Positions 25,517-34,585 of a DNA stretch of 38,076 nucleotides are shown here, piece after piece. Every line of letters starts with the position of its first letter. The stretch's first letter is position 1. The position numbers were made by a program, and so were the translations under genes. Origin of the DNA: Prochlorococcus sp. AG-402-A04. GTDB taxonomy: Bacteria; Cyanobacteriota; Cyanobacteriia; PCC-6307; Cyanobiaceae. Below the pieces are notes generated by a model that was not told the origin of the DNA, did no database searches, and worked only from the letters and a program-made list of their open reading frames with translations. The stretch is taken from contig QCHG01000013.1 of NCBI GenBank assembly GCA_003278045.1, positions 1 through 38,076 on the forward strand, in the 5' to 3' direction.

Positions 25517-25596
25517 ATTATTTTTTAAAGGCGGTTTTAAAATTTACTCATATAAATTAGTATAGATAATTAAAAGAATTCAGGGAAATTTTAAAT

Positions 25597-27051
25597 TTGA
25601 CAGCTGATAAATTAGACAAGATAAAATTTGGAACTGATGGTTGGAGAGGAATTATTGGTTTTGACTTTAACCTGTCGAATCTTTCAAGAGTTGTTGTCGC
25701 TTCATGTCAGGAGTTGCATTATCAATACTATAAAGAAGTTAATTCAAAGAAAATTATTATTGGATATGATCGCAGATTCATGGCTAGTGAATTCGCCAAG
25801 CAAATAGTACCTTTTGTAAGAGGATGTGGTTTCGAACCGATCTTATCCGATAGCTTTGTTACAACACCCTCTTGTAGTTTCTATGCCAAAGAAGTTGGTT
25901 GTCTTGGAGCGTTAGTAATTACAGCAAGTCATAATCCATATAATTGGCTAGGTCTGAAAATAAAGAGCTTTAATGGATGTTCTGTTGACGAATCTTTTAC
26001 AAGTGAAGTTGAAAAAAGATTAATGCTTGGAAATTCAATTGAAAAAATAGATGGTGTTAATCAATTGGTAGATATTAAGAAATTTCATTTAGATAGAATT
26101 AAATCACTTTTTGATATTGACTATATTTCCAAAAGATTAAAAAAAATGAAATTGAGAATTTTTGTAGATTCTATGCATGGTTCAGCTGCAAATTGTATGG
26201 CTGAAATTTTTGCTTCTAATGATTTAGAAGTTATTTCAGAAATCAGGAAAGATGCTGACCCTTTTTTTGGAGGAAAACCCCCTGAACCTCTTTTGAATTA
26301 TGCAGATGATCTAAAACAAATATTAATGAAAAATTCAACAAATGAAGTAAAAACTTTAGGAATTATATTTGATGGTGATGGTGATAGAATTGCGGCAATT
26401 GATGAAAAAGGAAGATACTCTAGTACTCAAGATTTACTCCCATACTTTATTAGCTATTTGGGCGAAATTAAAAATAATTCTTATCCAGTTTTAAAGACTG
26501 TTAGTGGTTCAGATATTATTAAAAATATATCAGAGAGTCAAAATAGAGATGTTTTTGAACTTCCAGTTGGCTTTAAATATATTGCTGAAAAAATGATCAA
26601 AGAAAAAATATTTATTGGAGGAGAGGAATCTGGGGGAGTTGGTTTTGGTGACTTTATGCCTGAAAGAGATGCTCTATATGCAGCGATGGTTTTATTAAAT
26701 GGAATTGCTGAAAAATATCAATATTTATATGAAACCTTAGATGAAATACAAAAAGATTTTGGGCCAAGTTTTTATAAAAGAATTGATATTAAATTTCCAA
26801 ATCAGTCAGAAAAAAATAACGTAAAAGAATTTATCATAGATAATATTCCTGAGAATATAAATAATCACAAGTTAAAAAGTATCTCAAAAATCGATGGAAT
26901 AAAGTTGAGAATTGATAAAAATTTTTGGCTTCTTTTTAGATTTTCAGGAACGGAACCTCTTTTAAGGTTATATTGTGAGGCACCAAAAGAATCTTATCTA
27001 ATTGAGGTATTAGAGTGGGCTCAAGAATTTATAAATTTGGTAGGAAAATAA
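25597..27051 (+). CDS. Phosphoglucomutase/phosphomannomutase family enzyme
   Basis: A 484-residue alpha-D-phosphohexomutase. The phosphoserine is S111 (ITASHNPYNWLGLKIKS). The metal loop is DGDGDRIAAI, the sugar-binding loop GGEESGGVGFG, and the phosphate-binding loop RFSGTEPLLRLY near the C-terminus. It begins KIKFGTDGWRGIIG, typical of the cyanobacterial enzyme. Whether glucose-1-phosphate or mannose-1-phosphate is the substrate cannot be decided from sequence. The start is TTG. rdgB follows after two bases, implying one transcript. Confidence 0.93.
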   Translation: MTADKLDKIKFGTDGWRGIIGFDFNLSNLSRVVVASCQELHYQYYKEVNSKKIIIGYDRRFMASEFAKQIVPFVRGCGFEPILSDSFVTTPSCSFYAKEVGCLGALVITASHNPYNWLGLKIKSFNGCSVDESFTSEVEKRLMLGNSIEKIDGVNQLVDIKKFHLDRIKSLFDIDYISKRLKKMKLRIFVDSMHGSAANCMAEIFASNDLEVISEIRKDADPFFGGKPPEPLLNYADDLKQILMKNSTNEVKTLGIIFDGDGDRIAAIDEKGRYSSTQDLLPYFISYLGEIKNNSYPVLKTVSGSDIIKNISESQNRDVFELPVGFKYIAEKMIKEKIFIGGEESGGVGFGDFMPERDALYAAMVLLNGIAEKYQYLYETLDEIQKDFGPSFYKRIDIKFPNQSEKNNVKEFIIDNIPENINNHKLKSISKIDGIKLRIDKNFWLLFRFSGTEPLLRLYCEAPKESYLIEVLEWAQEFINLVGK

Positions 27052-27053
27052 GG

Positions 27054-27629
27054 ATGAAAAATTTATATTTAGCTAGTAAGAATAAAGGTAAAATTGAAGA
27101 ATATAAGAAATTGCTTGCTGGAGTTAATTGTAAATTGTTACTCCAGCCAGAATCTTTAGAAGTTGAAGAGGATGGACTGACATTTAGAGATAATGCAATT
27201 AAAAAAGCGAGTGAAGTTTCGAGAAAAACGAATAATTTTTCAATAGCAGATGATTCAGGAATTTGTATTGAAGCACTAGGTGGTAAGCCTGGTATTTACT
27301 CATCTAGATATGCTGAAAATGATCAGAAGAGAATTGAACGAGTTTTAAGAGAACTTGATGGATTTCAAAATAGAAGTGCTTTCTTTATTGCTAATATTTG
27401 TGTTTGTTGCCCAAATGGTGAAGTGATTATTGAATCTGAGGCAAAATGTCATGGCAATATTATTTTGAACCCCAGAGGAAAAAGTGGTTTTGGGTATGAC
27501 CCAATTTTTGAGGAGAGTTCTACCAGATTAACTTTCGCAGAAATGAATAATAATATTAAAGACTCTTGTAGTCATAGAGGTAAAGCATTAAAAAAAATTA
27601 TTCCAGATTTAATTGAAATTTTTTCTTAA
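27054..27629 (+). CDS. rdgB: Non-canonical purine NTP pyrophosphatase (RdgB/HAM1)
   Basis: A 191-residue house-cleaning enzyme that hydrolyses dITP/ITP and XTP to monophosphates. Signatures are NLYLASKNKGKIEEYK at the N-terminus, FSIADDSGICIEALGG (catalytic acidic loop) and GKSGFGYDPIFEE. I place the start at the ATG preceded by AAGG; an in-frame GTG at 27015 would add 13 residues inside the upstream gene and is unlikely. It ends two bases before the carotenoid oxygenase gene. Confidence 0.95.
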   Translation: MKNLYLASKNKGKIEEYKKLLAGVNCKLLLQPESLEVEEDGLTFRDNAIKKASEVSRKTNNFSIADDSGICIEALGGKPGIYSSRYAENDQKRIERVLRELDGFQNRSAFFIANICVCCPNGEVIIESEAKCHGNIILNPRGKSGFGYDPIFEESSTRLTFAEMNNNIKDSCSHRGKALKKIIPDLIEIFS

Positions 27630-27639
27630 ATTCAATTAA
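27609..27639. terminator. Stop-spanning hairpin at the rdgB/carotenoid oxygenase junction
   Basis: Perfect 9-bp arms TTAATTGAA (27609-27617) and TTCAATTAA (27631-27639) flank a 13-base loop in which TTT/AAA can add three pairs past a one-base bulge. Both convergent stop codons lie inside. No T run follows the stem on either strand, so it may be a bidirectional 3'-end element rather than a classic terminator. Confidence 0.4.
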
Positions 27640-29149
27640 CCCAAGATCCATGAAGGCCATGAGGAATTGAAATGGGTAATTCATAAACAGCTAATTCTTT
27701 TAAGTCTTTCGCGTCTAATATCACTAAATCGCTTCCTCTTCTTTCTCCGTTCCATAGAACTATAAATAAAAATCCCTCATCTTCATTTGAAGAGTTTTCT
27801 GATGGAACCATAATTGGTTCACTAACAAATCCACTTGGACCTGCTGACCAAGAAATCTCTTCCTTAGAAGTTAAATTTATTTTTTTTATTGCTTGAAGTG
27901 GAGCGTTCCCCAGCTTTTGAGATGTGCTTGCCATCCAACTAAAAGTTGCTTTTAATCCTAAGTTTTTAGGATTAACAACAGCAAATTCACAACATTGTTC
28001 ACTGAAAGTTTCAAGTTTACAAGTTTTTGTCTTTAGATCGATAGTTGATCTTTTTAGTTTTCCTTCTGGATATTTATCAAAGTCAATATCTCTAAAATTC
28101 TCGTCTGGACCAACTGATGGGAAATCATCATAAAAAATACTATCTAATACGATTTTGGAATCTTTTTCAAATGCGTTTACATGATGAAAAACGAATCCTT
28201 CTGGAGCATCTATTGTTAAAGGAGGCTGTCCTCTAAATAATCCACTTTCTCTGGGGATGATAAAAAACTTTGCCTTTTTATTTGGGTTTGACTTTAGACA
28301 TTGTGCTGCTCCTCTTTGACCCATTACAAATGGAAGAGGATTGAAATCAATAGCATTCTGTAAAAATATTGCCCAATTAGTTGTAATTGCGAAATCATGA
28401 AGGAATGCAAAGCCATTAAAGGTATCTTTTCTATCAAAAATGAGCTCTCCAGAATTTGTACCAGTATTATCAAATTCCATTAATCTAATGGTACTTTTTG
28501 GACCGGTTTGTACTCCAAAAGTGACTAAAAGTTCTGAAGATGCATTCGAGTTTAGGTCTGTTTTGGGATGGGCACTGAATGCTTCGTTAGGCTTGAGTAC
28601 CCCATTTAATGTTGTTAAACCAATAGTGTCAAGACTATCAGGATCCATTGCATGTGGACCGGCTGCTTCCCATAATGCGAGGATTTCATCTCCTAATTTA
28701 ACGACATGAGTATTAGCTATATTCTTGAATTTTAGATCTAATGCATTATTTAAAATCCCTCCATTTTTTTGTGTCCCAAAAACACCTCTATAAATGAATT
28801 TATTTATTTTTTCTTCTTCCAAATAGCCTTTAGTTTTAACAAATCTATTTGTTAAAAACGGCTGACCATTTTCGAACTTTATGGATGTGATCATTCCATC
28901 ACCGTCAAATGGGTGATGAACCCATTGTCCACCTCTTTCTAATATGCCTGGTCCATTTCTTAATAATGTTCCATTTAAATTTTTGATATTATCACCTTTG
29001 CTAATTTTTAGAGGCTCCTTAGTTAGTTCCTTTTCTACATTTTGATACGCACTTGACCAATCTTCTTTATTAAAACTTTTAATTTTATATATTTTTTTAT
29101 CTTGTAAATTAGTCACAACAAAATAATTACTTTTATCTATCTTCGCCAA
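27632..29149 (-). CDS. Carotenoid oxygenase family protein
   Basis: A 505-residue non-haem iron oxygenase of the carotenoid-cleavage/RPE65 family. The seven-bladed propeller's four iron-binding histidines are visible as FSAHPKTD, AFLHDFAIT, FHHVNAFE and the C-terminal PHGLHGSW. WVHHPFDGDGMI near the N-terminus is also conserved. Such enzymes cleave carotenoids or apocarotenals; the exact substrate is unknown. It is downstream of hisB by 40 bases on the minus strand and may be in the fabI-hisB unit. No signal peptide is visible. Confidence 0.92.
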   Translation of the reverse strand: MAKIDKSNYFVVTNLQDKKIYKIKSFNKEDWSSAYQNVEKELTKEPLKISKGDNIKNLNGTLLRNGPGILERGGQWVHHPFDGDGMITSIKFENGQPFLTNRFVKTKGYLEEEKINKFIYRGVFGTQKNGGILNNALDLKFKNIANTHVVKLGDEILALWEAAGPHAMDPDSLDTIGLTTLNGVLKPNEAFSAHPKTDLNSNASSELLVTFGVQTGPKSTIRLMEFDNTGTNSGELIFDRKDTFNGFAFLHDFAITTNWAIFLQNAIDFNPLPFVMGQRGAAQCLKSNPNKKAKFFIIPRESGLFRGQPPLTIDAPEGFVFHHVNAFEKDSKIVLDSIFYDDFPSVGPDENFRDIDFDKYPEGKLKRSTIDLKTKTCKLETFSEQCCEFAVVNPKNLGLKATFSWMASTSQKLGNAPLQAIKKINLTSKEEISWSAGPSGFVSEPIMVPSENSSNEDEGFLFIVLWNGERRGSDLVILDAKDLKELAVYELPISIPHGLHGSWVN

Positions 29150-29189
29150 AAATCAACTGAATTGTGGCTGATTCGGAAAAATTCCTATT

Positions 29190-29795
29190 TTATTGTTTTT
29201 CTAACATTCCTTTACTGCTTGGAATTGAATCAGATCTTCTTGGATCTATCTCCGTAGCCATTCTCATTGCTCTTGAAAAAGCTTTAAAGCACGCCTCAAC
29301 TATGTGATGTGAATTACTTCCTCGTATTTGATTAATATGAAGAGTAATACCGCTGTTATTTACAAAGGCAATAAAAAACTCTCTTACTAGTTCAGTATCA
29401 TAATTTCCTATTCTAGGGGCTTTTAATTGAAGATCATAAGATAGATGCGGTCTACCAGAGCAGTCTAAAGTGACTTGAACTAATGCTTCATCTAATGGGG
29501 CAAAGAAATGTCCAAATCTGCATATTCCTTTTCTTTCTCCCAAGGCTTTTGAAAATGCTTTGCCTAATGCGATTCCTACATCTTCATTTGTATGATGATC
29601 ATCAATATGGGTATCTCCAATTGCTTTTATTTTTAAATCAAACAAACCATGACTGGATATTTGATGAAGCATATGATCTAAGAACGGTATCCCGGTATCA
29701 ATCTCAGAAATTCCATTTCCATCTATGTTTATAAATACAGAAATATCTGTCTCATTCGTTTTTCTTTTTATTTCAGATTGCCTTAGGGATGACAT
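29190..29795 (-). CDS. hisB: Imidazoleglycerol-phosphate dehydratase
   Basis: A 201-residue monofunctional HisB, the sixth step of histidine synthesis. The metal-binding histidine motifs are intact: [27 protein letters not shown] and [16 protein letters not shown]. Catalytic Glu and His residues sit in the standard places and the C-terminus ends SSKGMLEKQ. It follows fabI by 21 bases on the minus strand, so the two are likely co-transcribed although their pathways differ. Confidence 0.98.
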   Translation of the reverse strand: MSSLRQSEIKRKTNETDISVFINIDGNGISEIDTGIPFLDHMLHQISSHGLFDLKIKAIGDTHIDDHHTNEDVGIALGKAFSKALGERKGICRFGHFFAPLDEALVQVTLDCSGRPHLSYDLQLKAPRIGNYDTELVREFFIAFVNNSGITLHINQIRGSNSHHIVEACFKAFSRAMRMATEIDPRRSDSIPSSKGMLEKQ

Positions 29796-29816
29796 TTTTA
29801 TGCAAAAAAACTTAGT

Positions 29817-30599
29817 TTACATTCCATTAATGCAGTAACCCGCATCAACATAAATTGTTTGGCCTGAAATGCCGCTAGAGAGATCACTTAATAAAAAAGC
29901 AGCTGTATTGCCTACTTCTGTTTGAGTGACTGTTCTGCGTAAAGGAGCCTTTTCTTCAACATTGTGAATCATATCTAAAATGCCACCTATAGCAGAACTC
30001 GCAAGTGTTCTTATCGGCCCAGCACTTATTGCGTTAACTCTGACTTGTTTTTCGGGACCAAGTTCTGCAGAAAGATATCTTACTGAAGCTTCTAAAGCTG
30101 CTTTAGCAACTCCCATCACGTTATAGTTAGGTATCGCCCTTTCTGAACCTAAATAAGTTAATGAGACAACTCCAGCACCAGCACTAAAAAGTGGTTTTGC
30201 TGCTTTACATAAAGGTGCTAACGAATACGCACTGATATTAAGAGCCCTATCAAAACCCTCTGAAGTGGTAGCACTATAATCTCCAATCAATTCATCGCGT
30301 CCTGCAAATGCTAAGCAGTGAACTAATCCGTCAATTTGCCCCCAATTGTCTTTTATATTTTTAAAGATTTCTTCAATTTGAGCTGGATTTTGCACATCAA
30401 GAGGCAAAAATAAAGATGGGTTTAAAGGTTCAGTTAGTTCTCTAACTTTAGACTCAAATCTTCCCTTATCATCAGGCAAATATGTGATTCCAAGTTCTGC
30501 GCCAGCTTTTGAAAGTTGTTGAGCGATACCCCATGCTATTGAACGATTGTTGGCAATTCCCGTAACAAGAATTTTTTTGCCAGTTAGATTTAGAAGCAT
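29817..30599 (-). CDS. fabI: Enoyl-[acyl-carrier-protein] reductase (NADH)
   Basis: A 260-residue short-chain dehydrogenase that reduces the enoyl-ACP double bond in each fatty-acid elongation cycle. The cofactor loop is ILVTGIANNRSIAWGIA (residues 10-26). The active-site Tyr/Lys pair is Y159 and K166 (NYNVMGVAK), with the FabI-type Y-x6-K spacing rather than the usual Y-x3-K. The substrate-loop region contains AISAGPIRTLASSAI. It heads a minus-strand unit with hisB. Confidence 0.98.
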   Translation of the reverse strand: MLLNLTGKKILVTGIANNRSIAWGIAQQLSKAGAELGITYLPDDKGRFESKVRELTEPLNPSLFLPLDVQNPAQIEEIFKNIKDNWGQIDGLVHCLAFAGRDELIGDYSATTSEGFDRALNISAYSLAPLCKAAKPLFSAGAGVVSLTYLGSERAIPNYNVMGVAKAALEASVRYLSAELGPEKQVRVNAISAGPIRTLASSAIGGILDMIHNVEEKAPLRRTVTQTEVGNTAAFLLSDLSSGISGQTIYVDAGYCINGM

Positions 30600-30704
30600 T
30601 TTGTTTATTATTTCTAATATTCTCCTATATAAAAGTACCTATGTTTACGGATTACTGCAAAATATACAATAATTTTCAAATATCAAAGAATTCTTAACTT
30701 GAAC

Positions 30705-31298
30705 ATGGTAAGAACAAATTCTATGGTTTTGGAATTAGGTTTCCAATTACCGAATTTCGAAATGTTAAATGCTAATTCTTCAAAAAATGAATATTTTAAT
30801 TCTCAAAATCTAGATAATCGGCATTTACTTTTAATGTTTATTTGTGCTCATTGTCCATTTGTTAAATATATGGAGAATCAAATTTTCACCTTAAGTAAAG
30901 AAATAGAAAATACAGTTCAAACAGTTGCAATTTCTAGTAATGATATTGTCACTCATCCTTCAGATTCTCCTAAAAATTTGAGATTCCAGGCACAAACACA
31001 GGGATGGAGTTTTCCTTATCTATACGATGAAAATCAAAATTTTGCTAAGGAATTAAAAGCGGCTTGCACCCCAGATTTTTATCTTTTTTCAAATGAAGGT
31101 GAGGGTAATTTTTTATTGTATTATCATGGCCAATTAGACGATAGTAGACCAGGTAATAAAATCCCTTTATCTGGAAAAGATTTGCGCTCTGCTGTAAAAG
31201 ATTTGAATCAAGATAATTCTTATCCTTCAAATCAGATGCCTTCTTTAGGTTGCAATATAAAATGGACTCCTGGTAAAGAACCAAGTTGGTTTAAATGA
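30705..31298 (+). CDS. Thioredoxin-like (AhpC/TSA-type) protein
   Basis: A 197-residue thioredoxin-fold protein. The active-site region is MFICAHCPFVKYMENQI, a C-x2-C pair (CAHC) around residue 47, preceded by a peroxiredoxin-like strand and followed by ACTPDFYLF with the cis-proline-type position. Homologues are annotated as thioredoxin family or redoxin proteins; no substrate is known. I prefer the ATG at 30705; ATG at 30723 is also possible, while TTG at 30699 is unlikely. It has no signal peptide and diverges from fabI. Confidence 0.82.
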   Translation: MVRTNSMVLELGFQLPNFEMLNANSSKNEYFNSQNLDNRHLLLMFICAHCPFVKYMENQIFTLSKEIENTVQTVAISSNDIVTHPSDSPKNLRFQAQTQGWSFPYLYDENQNFAKELKAACTPDFYLFSNEGEGNFLLYYHGQLDDSRPGNKIPLSGKDLRSAVKDLNQDNSYPSNQMPSLGCNIKWTPGKEPSWFK

Positions 31299-31351
31299 AT
31301 TAAAAAATTTTTTTACCCGTAGAATTATGGTTTAGGGTTAATATATTTACT

Positions 31352-32557
31352 ATGCAAATACCTCCATTTACTTTAAATAGGCAGTACCATGAAATTGGCT
31401 CAGAAATTGAGAGTGAGGTTTTTAAAGTTTTAAAAGGGGGCCAGTATATTGGAGGACAAGAAATTGCCAAATTTGAGGAGAGTTTTTCAAATCTGATTGG
31501 TGTTGAAAATACTATTGGATGTAATAGTGGGACTGATGCTTTAGTATTAGCTTTGCGCGCATTAGATATTGGTGTTGGTGATGAAGTTATTACCTCATCT
31601 TTTAGCTTTTTTGCAACTGCAGAGGCTATTAGTGCAGTTGGTGCTAATCCTGTTTTGGTAGATATAGATCCAGAAACTTATCTCATTAATACTGAACTAA
31701 TAGAACAAGAAATAAATTCTAATACCAAGGCAATTATGCCAGTTCATCTATTTGGTAATGCAGTGAATATGAACTTAATAAAATCTTTGGCCAAGAAATA
31801 TGACTTAAAAATAATCGAAGATTGTGCTCAGGCAACGTGCACAATGTGGCAAAATTCCAAAGTTGGTAGTATCGGTGATATAGGCTGTTTTAGCTTTTTC
31901 CCTACTAAAAATTTAGGAGCTGCTGGAGATGGTGGAGCAGTAACAACTTCAGATCAGAAGATTGCAAAAAAAATTAGAGAACTGGCTGTTCATGGCAGCC
32001 CAATAAGATATCATCATACCCAAATTGGATATAACAGCAGACTTGATACCATTCAAGCTGCCATATTAAACATTAAAATTAAATATATTTCTAAGTGGAT
32101 TAATAATCGCCAAAAGATTGCTAATAATTACCTTGATTTATTAGAAAAAAATCCATTTATTAGTTTTCCAAAAATTAGCTCTGATTCAATTTCCCATTCT
32201 TGGAATCAATTTGTCATCAAATTAAGAAACGATAAATATTTTTTAAATGAAGATTTTTCAAATTTATTTGATACTGATTGCAAAAAATACTATTCCTTGC
32301 GGAATTTAGTAAAACAACAACTTTTTGAAAAAGGTATTAATTCAATTATTTATTATCCAATTCCAATACACGCACAAATAGCTTACAAAAATAAAAATTT
32401 CTCTAGAACAAAACTCATTAATACTGAGAGAATTTGTACAGAAGTTCTTAGTCTTCCAATGTTTCCTGAAATTTCTTATGAAGAGCAAGTTTATGTAGCA
32501 GAAAATTTAAATAAAGTTTTAAAGAATTGTATAGAGGAAATTCAAATTTCAGCATAA
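31352..32557 (+). CDS. DegT/DnrJ/EryC1/StrS aminotransferase
   Basis: A 401-residue PLP-dependent sugar aminotransferase-type protein. The pyridoxal lysine is in SFFPTKNLGAAGDGGAV. Other family motifs are NSGTDALVLALRAL, DEVITSSFSFFATAEAI and the DCAQA motif (EDCAQATCT). These enzymes aminate keto-sugars for lipopolysaccharide or exopolysaccharide, and older annotations call them pleiotropic regulatory proteins. The window has no other sugar-modification genes, so its pathway is unclear. It overlaps convergent phr by 16 bases. Confidence 0.92.
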   Translation: MQIPPFTLNRQYHEIGSEIESEVFKVLKGGQYIGGQEIAKFEESFSNLIGVENTIGCNSGTDALVLALRALDIGVGDEVITSSFSFFATAEAISAVGANPVLVDIDPETYLINTELIEQEINSNTKAIMPVHLFGNAVNMNLIKSLAKKYDLKIIEDCAQATCTMWQNSKVGSIGDIGCFSFFPTKNLGAAGDGGAVTTSDQKIAKKIRELAVHGSPIRYHHTQIGYNSRLDTIQAAILNIKIKYISKWINNRQKIANNYLDLLEKNPFISFPKISSDSISHSWNQFVIKLRNDKYFLNEDFSNLFDTDCKKYYSLRNLVKQQLFEKGINSIIYYPIPIHAQIAYKNKNFSRTKLINTERICTEVLSLPMFPEISYEEQVYVAENLNKVLKNCIEEIQISA

Positions 32558-33978
32558 AGTGATTTAAATAATCTTTGTTGTACGTTGTGATTGATAATAG
32601 GGCTTGAATAATTATTTTTTTCTAAATTAGATATCTCCCCATTTAATAATTCTGAATTTGACACTTTAGATAATTCAGGAATCCAATATTTTATATATTC
32701 GCAAATAGGATCAAATTTTTTTGCTTGGGTATATGGATTAAAAATTCTAAGTGGTTTTGGATCCATACCGCTACTGGCGCTCCATTGCCATCCCCCATTA
32801 TTTGCAGCTAAGTCTCCATCAACCAAAGTCTCCATAAATTTTTTCTCGCCCATTTGCCAATTGCATATAAGATCTTTTACCAGAAATGAAGCGACTATCA
32901 TCCTACATCTGTTATGCATCCAGCCAGTATTATTTAGTTGACGCATTGCAGCATCAACTATAGGAACTCCAGTCTCTCCATTGCTCCAATGCTGAAACCA
33001 TTCATTATTGTTTTGCCATGGAAAGTGATCCCATTTTTTTCTATATGGACCTTTCTCTAGCTCTGGGAAATGGAATAAGCAATGTTGATAAAATTCACGC
33101 CAAACAAGTTCTTTTTGCCAAGTTTCAATTGATAAATAATTTCCTTGATTTCCCAAATCTGAATTTAAATTTAATGTGGCGTTCCAGACCTTTCTAATGC
33201 TGATGGTACCGAATCTGAGAGATGCACTTAGAAAAGATGTCCCATTATGGGAAGGAAAATCTCGTGCAGAATTATAAGAATATATTTTTTTTTCGTAAAT
33301 GAAGTTTTCTAATAATGTATCTGCAGCATTCTCTCCAGGTCTACATGGACAAATATGCGCACCAGGAAATTTGATATTTTTAATAAATTTCTCTAGAACC
33401 GAATCAGATGAATTTATTGTCTTATTTTCTTTGAGTTTATTATCTATATCTTTAAACTGGAAAACAACTTTATCTTGCTCATATGAACCTAATAAATTCA
33501 TTTTTGATTTAAGGTTTTTATAAAAAGGTCCATAAACTGAATAAGGTTCATTTTTCCCGGAAAATATTTTTAAAGGTTCTACTAATAAGTGATCCCAAGT
33601 TTCAATAACTTGAATATTTTGTTCTTTTAAAATTTTTTTTATTTGTAAATCGCGATTAATCTCATAAGGTTCAATTGATCTATTCCAAAAAACAAATTTC
33701 GCATCTATTTTCTTTGCTAATTGAGGAATTATTAATAAAGGATTTCCTTGATCAATGACTAATCTACTACCCATTTTTTTCCAATTATTTCCTAATTCTT
33801 GGAGCGAATTTCCTATAAACCAAGCTCTTGAACTTGCATTGAAATCGTGAGAGTAATTTTTATCAAATATATAAGTTGAAGTAATAGCATTTGATAATGA
33901 AAATGCTTTGATTAAAGCTTGATTATCAAATATTCTCAAATCCTTTCTATGCCAAAAAAGTATTCTAGGTTTATTCAT
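32542..33978 (-). CDS. phrB: Deoxyribodipyrimidine photolyase (class I type)
   Basis: A 478-residue photolyase/cryptochrome-family flavoprotein that repairs UV-induced pyrimidine dimers using light. The N-terminal alpha/beta domain (about 1-130) begins FWHRKDLRIFDNQAL. The FAD domain has ETWQKELVWREFYQH, GVPIVDAAMRQLNNTGWMHNR and the DGDLAANNGGWQW loop, with a C-terminal FNPYTQAKKFDP segment. The motif set fits class I CPD photolyase more than DASH cryptochrome. Its ATG overlaps the nudix gene by four bases, so the two are coupled. Confidence 0.95.
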   Translation of the reverse strand: MNKPRILFWHRKDLRIFDNQALIKAFSLSNAITSTYIFDKNYSHDFNASSRAWFIGNSLQELGNNWKKMGSRLVIDQGNPLLIIPQLAKKIDAKFVFWNRSIEPYEINRDLQIKKILKEQNIQVIETWDHLLVEPLKIFSGKNEPYSVYGPFYKNLKSKMNLLGSYEQDKVVFQFKDIDNKLKENKTINSSDSVLEKFIKNIKFPGAHICPCRPGENAADTLLENFIYEKKIYSYNSARDFPSHNGTSFLSASLRFGTISIRKVWNATLNLNSDLGNQGNYLSIETWQKELVWREFYQHCLFHFPELEKGPYRKKWDHFPWQNNNEWFQHWSNGETGVPIVDAAMRQLNNTGWMHNRCRMIVASFLVKDLICNWQMGEKKFMETLVDGDLAANNGGWQWSASSGMDPKPLRIFNPYTQAKKFDPICEYIKYWIPELSKVSNSELLNGEISNLEKNNYSSPIINHNVQQRLFKSLYAEI

Positions 33979-34538
33979 AATTTATCTAAAAATTGTTTAG
34001 CTCTAAACCATGCCGTCACGGTTTTTGCATCAAGAATTTCATCCCCACTAGAAATAAGATGATCTAGTTCGTCGGGATCTAAAATTAATACTTCTATATC
34101 TTCATCTAAATCTCCTTGAACCTCGGAATTCAGTTTGTTTAAATCACGAGCTAAAAATAAATAAATTTCTTCATCTGCATACCCAGGAGCAGGGACAAGA
34201 GTTCCTAGTTCATCCCATTTGTTTGCGCTGAATCCAGTCTCTTCTTGTATTTCTCTTTGAATTGAATTGATAGGTGTTTCACCTATTTCTAATGTACCTG
34301 CTGGAAATTCTAATAAATACCTTGAAACAGCAAATCGATATTGCCTAAGAATGATAACTTTATTGTCTTTTGTAATAGGTACGGCTAATGCTGCACCTGG
34401 ATGCTTAATGTATCCATATTCACCTTCATGCCCATTTGGAAGCTCAATTCTATTTATTTCGAAACTAAATTTTTTTGACTTTAACTCAGATATTTTTTCT
34501 TTAAAAATGGATTTTTTTATAAGGTTTTTATTGACCAT
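33975..34538 (-). CDS. NUDIX hydrolase, ADP-ribose pyrophosphatase type
   Basis: A 187-residue nucleotide-diphosphate hydrolase. The NUDIX box G-x5-E-x7-R-E-x2-E-E-x-G is present as GTLEIGETPINSIQREIQEETGF. The preceding FPAG motif (LEFPAGTLEIGE) and the following proline downstream of the box (LVPAPGYADEEIYLFLA) fit the ADP-ribose pyrophosphatase subfamily. The gene lies between folK and phr on the minus strand. Confidence 0.92.
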   Translation of the reverse strand: MVNKNLIKKSIFKEKISELKSKKFSFEINRIELPNGHEGEYGYIKHPGAALAVPITKDNKVIILRQYRFAVSRYLLEFPAGTLEIGETPINSIQREIQEETGFSANKWDELGTLVPAPGYADEEIYLFLARDLNKLNSEVQGDLDEDIEVLILDPDELDHLISSGDEILDAKTVTAWFRAKQFLDKL

Positions 34539-34585
34539 GAATTTTAAATAAAAACAGCCTAACAGTTATTTTTTTGTTTTGTAAA

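Noticed and set aside
27015..27053. Upstream GTG start for rdgB
   Set aside because: It adds 13 residues not seen in the family and lies inside the upstream mutase gene; the ATG at 27054 has AAGG just before it and matches the family N-terminus.
30635..30648. A GTA-N8-TAC match between fabI and the thioredoxin-like gene
   Set aside because: No -10-like hexamer lies at the expected ~22-base spacing on either strand, and the short motif is expected roughly a dozen times by chance in a window this AT-rich.
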